Of a DNA stretch of 64,000 bases, positions 27,030-34,888 are shown one piece after another (position 1 is the first letter of the stretch; every line of letters begins with the position of its first letter). The position numbers and the translations under genes were made by a program. The stretch comes from Hymenobacter sp. CRA2. Its GTDB lineage: Bacteria; Bacteroidota; Bacteroidia; Cytophagales; Hymenobacteraceae. The notes below the pieces were generated by a model, which was not told where the DNA came from, made no database searches, and saw only the letters and a program-made list of their open reading frames with translations. Location: NCBI RefSeq assembly GCF_002007105.1, contig NZ_MVBC01000016.1, positions 56,755 to 120,754 on the forward strand. Direction: 5' to 3'.

Positions 27030-27037
27030 CAAAGGTA
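27030..27037 (-). promoter_or_regulatory. Bacteroidota -7 promoter box for nuoKLMN
   Basis: On the minus strand this reads TACCTTTG, a full match to TAnnTTTG, 57 nt before the nuoK ATG. It supports a separate promoter for the second nuo block. Confidence 0.7.
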
Positions 27038-27237
27038 GCCCGAAACTTGGAAAACGCACGCCTAAAACTGGCCTTATTGGCGAGTTGGCAGAACGAAGGG
27101 CGCGCCTACGTGCGCGAACGGCTGTGCACCCGGCTGCTCCCCGAAATTTTCTATTTCCGGTAAAGTAATTTTCCAGCGCCTGCGTCTTCCCCTTCAGAAT
27201 GGAACAGGCAGTGACCATATTTCCCCACAGCGCGGCC

Positions 27238-27801
27238 ATGACCGAGCAAAACGACCGGGTGCAGCAGGCCGTGCGCGAGCAGCGGGGCAAGCTGCTCTCG
27301 TTCATCCGCCGCCGCATCCCCGACGAGGCCGATGCCGAGGACGTGCTGCAGGACGTCTTCTACGAGCTCGTGCAGAGCTACCGCCTCGTCAAGCCCGTGG
27401 AGCAGATGGCCGCCTGGCTGTTCCGTGTGGCCCGCAACAAGATCATCGACCGCTACCGGCGCCCCAAAGCTGCCTCGCTGGAGGAAGCGGCCGCCTATCA
27501 CTCCGCCTCGGATTCCGACGAGCCGCTGCTGCTGGCCGATGTACTGCCCGCTCAGGACGACTCCACGGAAACGGCCATGGCCCGCGAAACCATTATGGAA
27601 GCTATCCTTGATGCCCTTGAGGAGCTACCGCCGGCCCAACGCGATGTGTTCGTGTGGCACGAGTTTGAGGGCAAAACCTTCAAGCAGATGGCGGAAGAAA
27701 CCGGCGTGCCGCTCAAAACCCTGATTTCGCGCAAGCACTACGCGGTGCAGCAGCTCCGCGTGAAGCTGCAGGCGCTCTACACTGATTTGTTTCTCGACTA
27801 A
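27238..27801 (+). CDS. ECF-type RNA polymerase sigma factor
   Basis: A 187-aa sigma-70 family protein. Region 2 is LLSFIRRRIPDEADAEDVLQDVFYELVQ with AAWLFRVARNKIIDRYRR. Region 4 is LPPAQRDVFVWHEFEGKTFK then TGVPLKTLISRKHYAVQQLR. The ATG at 27238 (MTEQNDRVQQ) fits the usual start; an in-frame ATG at 27199 would add 13 residues. Two small membrane-protein genes follow within 15 and 17 nt. Its target genes are not evident. Confidence 0.9.
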   Translation: MTEQNDRVQQAVREQRGKLLSFIRRRIPDEADAEDVLQDVFYELVQSYRLVKPVEQMAAWLFRVARNKIIDRYRRPKAASLEEAAAYHSASDSDEPLLLADVLPAQDDSTETAMARETIMEAILDALEELPPAQRDVFVWHEFEGKTFKQMAEETGVPLKTLISRKHYAVQQLRVKLQALYTDLFLD

Positions 27802-27815
27802 CTCTCCGCATTCCC

Positions 27816-28208
27816 ATGAACCGCAACTTCTGGCTGCTGCGCGGCCTGCGCTTCCTGCTCGCCATAGTAGCTTTCATCGCCCTAGCCAGTTTCGTCGTCA
27901 TGGCGCTCTGGAACTGGCTGATGCCGGCCATCTTCGGCCTGCCCTTGCTCACCTTCTGGCAGGCGCTGGGTCTGCTCGTGCTCAGCAAGATTCTCTTCGG
28001 GGGCTTCCGGGGTGGCCCGCCCGGTGGCCGCGCCGCCTGGAAGGCCAAAGCCCAGGAGCACTGGCGCAACAAAATGGAATCGCGCATGCAAGGCATGAGC
28101 GAGGAAGAGCGGGAGAAATTCCGCCAAAAAATGCGCCGCTGCAGCCCGCCTTGGTCCCGGATGCCCGAGCCGCAAGTACACCCTACGCAAACTGCGCCTA
28201 CCGAATAA
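27816..28208 (+). CDS. Small membrane protein in sigma-factor operon, possible anti-sigma or modulator
   Basis: A 130-aa protein with two hydrophobic segments (about residues 12-34 and 38-60). A Gly/Arg-rich turn (FGGFRGGPPGGRAAW) leads into a charged helix MSEEEREKFRQKMRRC, which recalls the metal-sensing or CpxP-like helical regions of resistance systems. It lies 14 nt after the sigma gene, a place often taken by an anti-sigma factor, but no anti-sigma domain is recognisable. Role inferred from position only. Confidence 0.65.
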   Translation: MNRNFWLLRGLRFLLAIVAFIALASFVVMALWNWLMPAIFGLPLLTFWQALGLLVLSKILFGGFRGGPPGGRAAWKAKAQEHWRNKMESRMQGMSEEEREKFRQKMRRCSPPWSRMPEPQVHPTQTAPTE

Positions 28209-28224
28209 GCCCGATTGCCAAGCC

Positions 28225-28443
28225 ATGAAAGCCGCTACTGAACGCAAGCTCATCCGCTGGCTGCACCTCTTGGCCAGCATCCCCATTCTGGGCTTCATCT
28301 ACGGTACCGTAGCCGATAAGCCGGAAGCCGCGGCGGCTGTGCGCTGGGTGATTCTGCCGCTGGTGGCCCTATCGGGGTTGTGGCTGTGGAAAGGCTACGT
28401 AGTGCGGAAGTGGCTGAAGCCGGGTACCCAAATGACTAATTAG
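28225..28443 (+). CDS. Small two-helix membrane protein
   Basis: A 72-aa protein with two transmembrane helices (WLHLLASIPILGFIYG and VRWVILPLVALSGLWLW) and a basic C-terminus. Short proteins of this type are common in Bacteroidota, without known function. It is the third gene of the sigma-factor operon and is followed 1 nt later by a perfect palindrome. Confidence 0.7.
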   Translation: MKAATERKLIRWLHLLASIPILGFIYGTVADKPEAAAAVRWVILPLVALSGLWLWKGYVVRKWLKPGTQMTN

Positions 28444-28444
28444 C

Positions 28445-28480
28445 GCAAAGGGGCGTCCGCAGCTGCGGACGCCCCTTTGC
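28445..28480. terminator. 36-bp perfect palindromic terminator
   Basis: Two exact 18-nt arms (beginning GCAAAGGGGCGTCC) meet at CAGCTG with no separate loop. It lies between the convergent sigma operon and the cupin gene. Confidence 0.85.
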
Positions 28481-28498
28481 ATGTAGCGCTTCAGCAGT

Positions 28499-28810
28499 TT
28501 ACCGATAAATCAGCAGTTTGGCATCCTGCAGGCAACGCAGCGCGTGCGGGGCGGCCGCCGGGATGATGAGGTAGTCGCCGGCTTCCAGCAGGATATTGCT
28601 GCCATGCAATTCCAGTTCCAGCTGTCCGTCCAGGCAAGTCACAAGTACTTCCTCAGCGGAGTGGTGCGTGGGCATCAGCTCACCGGTTTTGAACGTCTTG
28701 TAAATAACTTTCTGCCCGTTGCGACTGAACAGGACCAAGCCTTTTTGTTCGCCGATGGGCGTATGGCGGCCGGCAAGCAAGCTACCGCTCTGGGTGATTA
28801 CCGTATTCAT
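28499..28810 (-). CDS. Small cupin-domain protein
   Basis: With the ATG at 28810 (MNTVITQSGSLLAG) the protein is 103 aa. It is a single cupin barrel: motif 1 around ELMPTHHSAEEVLVTCLDGQLELEL and motif 2 around LLEAGDYLIIPAAAPHALRCL. His and Glu residues suitable for metal binding are present. Such small cupins often sense or bind small ligands, or are sugar isomerase-like; the substrate is unknown. A longer upstream open frame lacks any resemblance and is rejected. It is one of three small minus-strand genes between the nuo blocks. Confidence 0.8.
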   Translation of the reverse strand: MNTVITQSGSLLAGRHTPIGEQKGLVLFSRNGQKVIYKTFKTGELMPTHHSAEEVLVTCLDGQLELELHGSNILLEAGDYLIIPAAAPHALRCLQDAKLLIYR

Positions 28811-28937
28811 GCGGATGACTTTCGAAACTTGAACTGGGAAGCACGAAAGTCGCACCACAGACTTGGGAAGCAGGTGAGTAGAATCAGGCTGCACGTTGAT
28901 ACTTATCAGGAAACGCCCGTAGAGGCATCACTCCTCC

Positions 28938-28979
28938 AAAAGCAAGCGGCGCCTGATGCATCAGGCGCCGCTTGCTTTT
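28938..28979. terminator. 42-bp perfect palindrome overlapping the end of the STM3941-like gene
   Basis: Arms of 21 nt meet at ATGCAT (28958/28959). The inner 30 bp equal those at 9537-9578. The minus-strand arm encodes the last residues of the 28961-29512 gene and supplies its TGA stop. Confidence 0.8.
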
Positions 28980-29512
28980 TGGCCGTTGAATTTCTGCAAT
29001 AGGTGCGTTCTGGAAGCGGGAGCGGCCTTACTCATCAGCAAAACCAATTCTGTCAGCTTCGGCGCATCGACACCCGTGGCGCTGACGGGAAGTGTCAGCT
29101 CCTGAAAACCCATGGCCCGGGAGAGGCCGCCCATTTGCTGCGCCACCTTGCCTTTGCGCATGGATGGTTCAAAATCCGGCGGCACCACGAGGCAAAGCAG
29201 TTGCTGCTTGTGTACCTCGACCAGATAAGCATTCTGGATCAGGTTCCAGTTGATAAACTCGCGGTGCGTTTCGTGATGCAAAATGCCAAGTTCATTAAGA
29301 ACAATCAGCGGCCGGCGGTCCAGCAGGTTGTATAGGCCAAAAGGGTAGCCCATGCCAAAGAACAGGATGCCTACCCAGCACAGCCAATTGGACGGCATGT
29401 TACTGACTCCCCAAATGCAGGGCACCACGAAAACGGAGCAGAGCAGCATCACCCGGATGGCCTGCCAGCGCGATTTGTAAAGGTTGATTTCCACCATATA
29501 TGGGTAGAACAA
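28961..29512 (-). CDS. STM3941-family membrane protein
   Basis: A 183-aa protein. The N-terminal EINLYKSRWQAI, two transmembrane helices (about residues 20-34 and 42-60), and the PH-like stretch RPLIVLNELGILHHETHREFINWNLIQ fit the uncharacterised STM3941 family. The C-terminal helix ends QKASGA, coded by the arm of a perfect palindrome. No function is known. It follows the DUF2314 lipoprotein gene by 23 nt. Confidence 0.7.
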   Translation of the reverse strand: MFYPYMVEINLYKSRWQAIRVMLLCSVFVVPCIWGVSNMPSNWLCWVGILFFGMGYPFGLYNLLDRRPLIVLNELGILHHETHREFINWNLIQNAYLVEVHKQQLLCLVVPPDFEPSMRKGKVAQQMGGLSRAMGFQELTLPVSATGVDAPKLTELVLLMSKAAPASRTHLLQKFNGQKASGA

Positions 29513-29535
29513 CAGCGTATAAACCCTTCGCCGCG

Positions 29536-30063
29536 TTAATCAAATTTCCAGCTGACTGATTTGTCGAACTCCGCCCGTTCAGCCGGCGTCATTCGGTCCC
29601 GAATAACCCGGATAGAGTACCCGCCCATCAGCTTGCCGTTGTGGGTGTAGTTCCAGTCAGCAATGGAGTCCTTGTGAATCGCCACGGGCTGTCCGCTTGC
29701 TACATTGTGAATGTACTCCGGGTCGTTGTCAATAATGCCGTAAAGTGAGTCACCCCGCACTGTCAGGTCGCCGATCCACATGTACTCCCGCTCGTCGCCT
29801 TCTACGAAGCCGTACTTGACAGCAAAGTTGTAATTGGTAGTATCGGCGCTAGTGAGAGCCTGGATAAACTCCCCAACTGTGGCACGGCCCTTTTGCTGAG
29901 CCGCAAGCATGGCAGGATCTTCCTTCGAGGCGTTGTAAATGAGCGTGTTGTCATTCCAGCCCGCTTTCTTACCCGCCGAATCACAACCCGCTAAAAGAGA
30001 GGCAGCCGCCCCAAAGACCACGAAAGTCTTCAGCAGCGGCTGCGCCAATGGGTGTTTGTTCAT
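29536..30063 (-). CDS. DUF2314-domain lipoprotein
   Basis: A 175-aa protein with a lipobox-type start (AAASLLAGCDSAG, Cys near residue 26), so probably attached to the outer membrane. The rest matches the DUF2314/YegJ pattern: YNFAVKYGFVEGDEREYMWIGDL, then GQPVAIHKDSIADWNYTHNGKLMGGYSIRV. Function unknown. It begins 2 nt after the nuoJ stop, so it is probably read through from the nuo operon despite having no known link to complex I. Confidence 0.85.
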   Translation of the reverse strand: MNKHPLAQPLLKTFVVFGAAASLLAGCDSAGKKAGWNDNTLIYNASKEDPAMLAAQQKGRATVGEFIQALTSADTTNYNFAVKYGFVEGDEREYMWIGDLTVRGDSLYGIIDNDPEYIHNVASGQPVAIHKDSIADWNYTHNGKLMGGYSIRVIRDRMTPAERAEFDKSVSWKFD

Positions 30064-30065
30064 TA

Positions 30066-30578
30066 CTAGAAGTTCCGCTCCCCGGCTTCGCGCTTGCCCA
30101 GCATCACCGAACCGACCATGGCGACTAGGAATAGCACGGAGGCCAGCTCAAACGGCAGCAGGTATTGCTGATAGAGTACGAGGCCTAGACGGTTCACCAT
30201 GCCGATCTGCGAGTCGAACGTAGCAGCATCGGCCCCTACGGGGTTAACGTTGCGCAGCGCGGCAATCAGCACCAGCAGCAGCATGCCGCCGGCAATGGCA
30301 CCGGCTACTTTCGCCAAAGCTGATTTGTTGGGCTCGGTGTCGGCGTTCAGGTTCAGGAACATAATCACGAACAGGAACAGCACCATGATGGCCCCGGCGT
30401 ACACGATGATGTTCACGGCGGCCAGAAACTGCGCGTTCAGCATCAGGTAGTGCCCCGAAATGGCGAAGAACGTCAGGATCAGGAACAGGACCGAGTGAAC
30501 CGGGTTCTTGGCAAACACCACGCTCAGGGCGCTCAGCAGCGCAACGAAGGTCAGGAAGTAAAAAAGGGAAGTACCCAT
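30066..30578 (-). CDS. nuoJ: NADH-quinone oxidoreductase subunit J
   Basis: A 170-aa membrane subunit with five helices. Typical text includes VVFAKNPVHSVLFLILTFF and VNIIVYAGAIMVLFLFVIMFLN, the latter holding the conserved helix-3 bulge region. It is the last of the nuoA-J block; nuoK, which normally follows directly, is 3.1 kb away. Confidence 0.96.
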   Translation of the reverse strand: MGTSLFYFLTFVALLSALSVVFAKNPVHSVLFLILTFFAISGHYLMLNAQFLAAVNIIVYAGAIMVLFLFVIMFLNLNADTEPNKSALAKVAGAIAGGMLLLVLIAALRNVNPVGADAATFDSQIGMVNRLGLVLYQQYLLPFELASVLFLVAMVGSVMLGKREAGERNF

Positions 30579-30637
30579 AGGGGAGAGGAAGCGCGGAACT
30601 GCAGAACTAGGAAAACGACGCCGTCAGGCAGGATTGG

Positions 30638-31213
30638 TTAAGCATCCATGCCGGCCATGCGGCGGGCCAGGGCTTCGGCTTGCTCGGCGGTGAGCTGAAT
30701 GCCGCGCTTGCTGCGGGCGTTCGGGTCGACGGGCTCCACCAGGCGGTCCTTGCCGTAGATGAACTCGTCGCGCTCGAAGCGGGGCGGAGCCATCTTGTCG
30801 GCCTGCAGGTACACGGCTGCTTTCGGGCAGGCCTCCTCGCAGAGGCCGCAGAAGATGCAGCGCAGCATGTTCACCTCGTAGCTGACAGCGTACTTCTCCT
30901 CGCGGTACAAGCCTTCCTCGCCCTTTTTCCGCTCGCCGGCCACCATGGTAATGGCTTCGGCCGGGCAGGCCACGGCGCAAAGGCCGCAGGCCGTGCACCG
31001 CTCGCGGCCCGCTTCGTCGCGCTTGAGTACGTGCAGGCCGCGGAAGGTCGGCGCGATGGGGCGCAGCTCTTCCGGGTAACGGATGGTGGCTTTCTTCGAG
31101 AAAAAGTGCTTGAGCGTGATGCCCATGCCCGTCAGCACTGCCGGCAGGTAGGCCCGCTCCAGCAGCGTCATGGGCTTCTTCTCGAGGTGTTTCGATCTAT
31201 TGGTCAGTTTCAT
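30638..31213 (-). CDS. nuoI: NADH-quinone oxidoreductase subunit I
   Basis: A 191-aa ferredoxin-like subunit with two [4Fe-4S] motifs, CTACGLCAVACP and CIFCGLCEEACP, which hold clusters N6a and N6b in the peripheral arm. Start at 31213 (MKLTNRSKHLEKKP). It passes electrons towards NuoB. Length is normal. Confidence 0.96.
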   Translation of the reverse strand: MKLTNRSKHLEKKPMTLLERAYLPAVLTGMGITLKHFFSKKATIRYPEELRPIAPTFRGLHVLKRDEAGRERCTACGLCAVACPAEAITMVAGERKKGEEGLYREEKYAVSYEVNMLRCIFCGLCEEACPKAAVYLQADKMAPPRFERDEFIYGKDRLVEPVDPNARSKRGIQLTAEQAEALARRMAGMDA

Positions 31214-31244
31214 GCTGAGGTCGTCGGTTGGTGGGAGGGTAGGA

Positions 31245-31267
31245 AGTAGCGCCGACTTCAGTCCGCG
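31245..31267. repeat. Short GTAGCGCC hairpin repeat, copy 2
   Basis: AGTAGCGCCGACTTCAGTCC then GCG in the nuoH-nuoI spacer folds as CGCGGACT against AGTCGGCG. It shares words and order with 24500-24526. Confidence 0.45.
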
Positions 31268-31332
31268 TCTGCCGGGCCTCCCGGACGAAATCGTCTAAAC
31301 GATGAAGTTATGGTCTGTGCGCCGCCGGTCTA

Positions 31333-32460
31333 CTACTTCCGCGCTACGGCCCGAATTTCGGTAGGTGCCGGTTGCTTGGTCGTGTCCAGCTTAGCCTCCT
31401 TGTTGCCGAAGAGCAGGATGAAAGCGCCCGTCAGCAGGATGTTCAGGATGGCAATGGGGAAAAGCATCGTCCAGCCCAGGCGCATCAGTTGGTCGTAGCG
31501 GAAGCGTGGCAGCGTCCAGCGCACCCACATGAAGAAGAAGATGAAGAAGAAGATCTTCGCGAACAGCACCACGGTGCCCAGGATGGTCACCGCGTTGTGG
31601 GCGAACAGTTCGCCCTGCGACGAGGTCAGCGTGTTGTAGAGCAGATGCTCACCCGGGAAGCTGAAGCCACCGAAGTAGAGCGTGCTCATCACGGCCGAGG
31701 CCACGAATACGTTGATGTACTCGGCAAACAGGTACAGGCCCATCTTCATCGAGGAGTACTCGGTGTGGTAGCCGCCCACCAGCTCAGTTTCGCACTCGGG
31801 CAGGTCGAAAGGCGTGCGGTTCGTTTCGGCGAAGGCGCACACAATGAAGATGATGAAGCCGAGCGGCTGGTACACGATGTTCCACAGGCCGTTGTACTGC
31901 TGCAAAGCAATTTCGCGCAGCGAGAGCGTGCCGGTTACCATCAGCAGGGCAATCAGGGCCATGCCCATAGCCAGTTCGTAGCTAACGGCCTGAGCGGCTG
32001 CACGAACAGCACCGAGCAGGGAGAACTTATTGTTCGAAGCCCAGCCACCAATCATCAGCCCGTATACGCCCAGCGACACCACGCCGAACACGTAGAGCAT
32101 GCCGATATTCACCTCAATGGCTTGCAGGCGAATAGCCGTACCGTCGCCCAGCAGGATGGTGTTGCCGAACGGGATAACGGCCGAGGCCATCAGGGCGGTG
32201 GTCATGGCCAGGCAGGGCCCGAAGATGAACAGGCCGCGGCTGGAGCCAGCCGGGAAGAATTCTTCCTTGGTGAACAGCTTCACGGCATCGGCCAGGGGCT
32301 GCAGCAGGCCGTAGGGGCCGGCGCGGTCTGGGCCCACGCGGTCCTGCAGGAAGGCCGCCACCACGCGCTCGGCGTAGGTGGAGTAAGTCGCAATCAGCAG
32401 CGTGATGCCGAAGACAGCCAGAATAACGAGGCCTTGCCAGGCCAGGGCGGGGATTTCCAT
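31333..32460 (-). CDS. nuoH: NADH-quinone oxidoreductase subunit H
   Basis: A 375-aa membrane subunit that forms part of the quinone site. Conserved text includes ERVVAAFLQDRVGPDRAGPYGLLQPLADAVKL, FAETNRTPFDLPECETELVGGYHTEYSSMKMGLYLFAEY and FMWVRWTLPRFRYDQLMRLGW. The ATG at 32460 is preferred over a GTG one codon upstream. It follows nuoG by 11 nt. Confidence 0.97.
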   Translation of the reverse strand: MEIPALAWQGLVILAVFGITLLIATYSTYAERVVAAFLQDRVGPDRAGPYGLLQPLADAVKLFTKEEFFPAGSSRGLFIFGPCLAMTTALMASAVIPFGNTILLGDGTAIRLQAIEVNIGMLYVFGVVSLGVYGLMIGGWASNNKFSLLGAVRAAAQAVSYELAMGMALIALLMVTGTLSLREIALQQYNGLWNIVYQPLGFIIFIVCAFAETNRTPFDLPECETELVGGYHTEYSSMKMGLYLFAEYINVFVASAVMSTLYFGGFSFPGEHLLYNTLTSSQGELFAHNAVTILGTVVLFAKIFFFIFFFMWVRWTLPRFRYDQLMRLGWTMLFPIAILNILLTGAFILLFGNKEAKLDTTKQPAPTEIRAVARK

Positions 32461-32471
32461 CACAGTCTAGC

Positions 32472-33479
32472 TTAGCGGCCGAGTTTCAGCGGCGGGTTGT
32501 TTTCCAGGTCGCGGACCGAGCTTTCGGGCAGGTCGGCAATGACTTGCGGATTCATCACCGGCAGCTCGTAGTGGTTGGCCGAAATGACCGAGGTACGCTG
32601 AATGTGCGAGGGGCCCTCGATGGTCCAGTCCGAAGTTTCCTTCTTCTCGAAGCGGCAGGTGTTGCAGATCCACTCCTTCACCTCGCCATACTCGTCCTTG
32701 CGGGCGGTTACGCGCAGCACATCCTTGCCCTTGTACCAGAGCACCACGTTGCCCGAGCACTTCGGGTTTTCGCAGTTGCGGTGGGCGTTTACCGGCTTGG
32801 TAAACCACACACGCTGCTTGAAGCGGAAGGTTTTGTCGGTCAGGGCACCCACCGGGCACACGTCGATGACGTTGCCGGAGAAGTCTTGGTCGATGATGTT
32901 GTCGATGTAGGTGCCGATTTCGGCCGCGTCGCCGCGCCCCAGCACGCCGTGTACGCGGCGCTCCGTCAGCTGATCCGCCGTATACACGCAGCGGTAGCAC
33001 AGGATGCAGCGCGTCATGTGCAACTGGATGTAGGGGCCGATGTCAATTTTCTCGAAGGTGCGGCGCTCCTCTTCGTAGCGGGTGGTGGCCACGCCGTGCT
33101 CGAAGGCGAAGTTCTGCAAATCACACTCTCCGGCCTGGTCGCACACCGGGCAGTCCAGCGGGTGGTTGATGAGCAGCATCTCCACGATGCCCTTGCGCAC
33201 GTCCATCACCTGCTGGTTGACGGTGTTTTCCACCACCATGCCGTCCTGCACCGTGGTGATGCACGAGGGCACCAGCTTGGGCATGGGGCGCGGGTCCTTG
33301 GCCGAGCCGGCCGCCACCTTCACCAGGCAGGCGCGGCACTTGCCGCCCGTGCCCTTGATGGGGGTGTAGTAGCACATGGCCGGCGGCACAATGTTGCCCC
33401 CGATCTGGCGGGCTGCATTCAGGATAGTGGTACCGTCTGGTACTTCTATCTCGATGCCGTCGAAGGTTATTTTAGCCAT
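32472..33479 (-). CDS. nuoG: NADH-quinone oxidoreductase subunit G, short form
   Basis: Only 335 aa against roughly 700-900 in many bacteria. Present are the N-terminal [2Fe-2S] domain (AMCYYTPI, KCRACLVKV), the His/Cys cluster region (LDCPVCDQAGECDLQ), a CxxCxxC set (RCILCYRCVY) with CPVGAL, and a further Cys pair in NCENPKCSG and ICNTCRFEK. The large molybdopterin-like C-terminal domain is absent. The end is clean (LKLGR, stop) and nuoH begins 11 nt on, so this is not a frameshift. A short NuoG is known from Bacteroidota. Confidence 0.93.
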   Translation of the reverse strand: MAKITFDGIEIEVPDGTTILNAARQIGGNIVPPAMCYYTPIKGTGGKCRACLVKVAAGSAKDPRPMPKLVPSCITTVQDGMVVENTVNQQVMDVRKGIVEMLLINHPLDCPVCDQAGECDLQNFAFEHGVATTRYEEERRTFEKIDIGPYIQLHMTRCILCYRCVYTADQLTERRVHGVLGRGDAAEIGTYIDNIIDQDFSGNVIDVCPVGALTDKTFRFKQRVWFTKPVNAHRNCENPKCSGNVVLWYKGKDVLRVTARKDEYGEVKEWICNTCRFEKKETSDWTIEGPSHIQRTSVISANHYELPVMNPQVIADLPESSVRDLENNPPLKLGR

Positions 33480-33526
33480 TTTCAGAACTCCCTATAGGGG
33501 AGCGAAAAGTCAGTTCTACAGTAAAA

Positions 33527-34870
33527 TTACACTGCTACCGCCGCTTTCGACGAGTAGTAGGCGCCGGGGCGAGTAGCTTCGGCGGGGTTGGTCACGTGCC
33601 ACTCAAACTCGTGGCGGAAGTGGCGCACGGCGGCGGCAACGGGCCAGGCGGCGGCTTCGCCGAGCGGGCAGATGGTGTTGCCTTCGATTTGCTTGGCCAC
33701 GCTCACCAGCAGGTCGATGTCGTGCATGTGGCCGTGGCCGTGCTCGAGGCGGTGCAGCACCTTTTCCAGCCAACCCGTACCCTCGCGGCAGGGCGAGCAT
33801 TGCCCGCACGACTCGTGATGGTAGAAGCGGGAGAAGCTCCAAGTGTTGCGCACGATGCAGGTCGTCTCGTCCATGGCGATGAAGCCGCCCGAACCCAGCA
33901 TGGTGCCGGTCACGAAGCCGCCGTCCGACAGGGACTCGTAGGTCATCAGGCGGTTTTCACCGGCTGCGGTTTTCAGAATCAGCTCCTTGGGCAGAATCGG
34001 CACCGAGGAACCACCGGCTACCACCGCCTTCAGGTCGCGGCCCTTCCAGATGCCGCCGCAGTACTCGTCGGAGTAGATAAACTCCTCCACGGGCACGCCC
34101 AGCTCGATTTCGTAGATGCCCGGCTTGTTGAGGTGGCCGCAGGCCGAAATCAGCTTGGTGCCGGTGCTCTTGCCCACGCCCAGCTTGGCGTACTCCTCGC
34201 CGCCGTCGTTCACGATGGGAACTACCGCTGCAATGGACTCTACGTTGTTGACCACTGTCGGGCGGGCGTAGAGGCCCTGCACGGCCGGGAACGGGGGCTT
34301 GTTGCGCGGGTTGCCACGCTTGCCTTCCAGGCTCTCCAGCAGGGCGGTTTCCTCACCGCAGATGTAGGCGCCGCCGCCGGGATGCACGTGCAGGTCCAGG
34401 TCGTAGCCCGAGCCTAGGATGTTCTTGCCCAGGAAGCCGTTGGCGTAGGCCTCGGCAATGGCTTTTTCCAGGATGCGCAGCACGTAGAGCAGCTCGCCGC
34501 GGATGTAGATGTACGAGGTGTTGGCGCCCAGCGCATACGAGCTCGTAATCATGCCCTCGATGAGCAGGTGCGGCAGCTTCGACATCAGGTGGCGGTCCTT
34601 GAAGGTACCGGGCTCCGATTCGTCGGCGTTGCACACCAAGTGGCGCGGCACGCCCTCTGGCTTGGCCAGGAAGCTCCACTTCATGCCGGTGGGGAAGCCG
34701 GCGCCGCCGCGGCCGCGCAGGCCCGACTTCTTCACCTCTTCCACCACCTCGTCGGGGGTCATCGTCTTCAGGGCCTTCTCCACCGAGCGGTAGCCGCCGT
34801 GTTTGCGGTATACCTCGAAGGTGTCGATGCCGGGGACGTTAATATGTTCGGTCAGTAGCTTGCGGCCCAT
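33527..34870 (-). CDS. nuoF: NADH-quinone oxidoreductase subunit F
   Basis: A 447-aa subunit that binds NADH and FMN. The flavin and nucleotide site is RGRGGAGFPTGMKWSF with NADESEPGTFKDR, and the cluster N3 ligands are ESCGQCSPCREG and the later Cys in NTICPLGEAAAW. Length is normal. It is 18 nt after nuoE and 47 nt before nuoG. Confidence 0.97.
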   Translation of the reverse strand: MGRKLLTEHINVPGIDTFEVYRKHGGYRSVEKALKTMTPDEVVEEVKKSGLRGRGGAGFPTGMKWSFLAKPEGVPRHLVCNADESEPGTFKDRHLMSKLPHLLIEGMITSSYALGANTSYIYIRGELLYVLRILEKAIAEAYANGFLGKNILGSGYDLDLHVHPGGGAYICGEETALLESLEGKRGNPRNKPPFPAVQGLYARPTVVNNVESIAAVVPIVNDGGEEYAKLGVGKSTGTKLISACGHLNKPGIYEIELGVPVEEFIYSDEYCGGIWKGRDLKAVVAGGSSVPILPKELILKTAAGENRLMTYESLSDGGFVTGTMLGSGGFIAMDETTCIVRNTWSFSRFYHHESCGQCSPCREGTGWLEKVLHRLEHGHGHMHDIDLLVSVAKQIEGNTICPLGEAAAWPVAAAVRHFRHEFEWHVTNPAEATRPGAYYSSKAAVAV

Positions 34871-34888
34871 GACGGTAGTTGCTTCAGG

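Noticed and set aside
32472..33479. Frameshifted or broken nuoG
   Set aside because: The frame ends cleanly after all cluster motifs, nuoH starts 11 nt later, and no remnant of the molybdopterin-like domain is seen in other frames.
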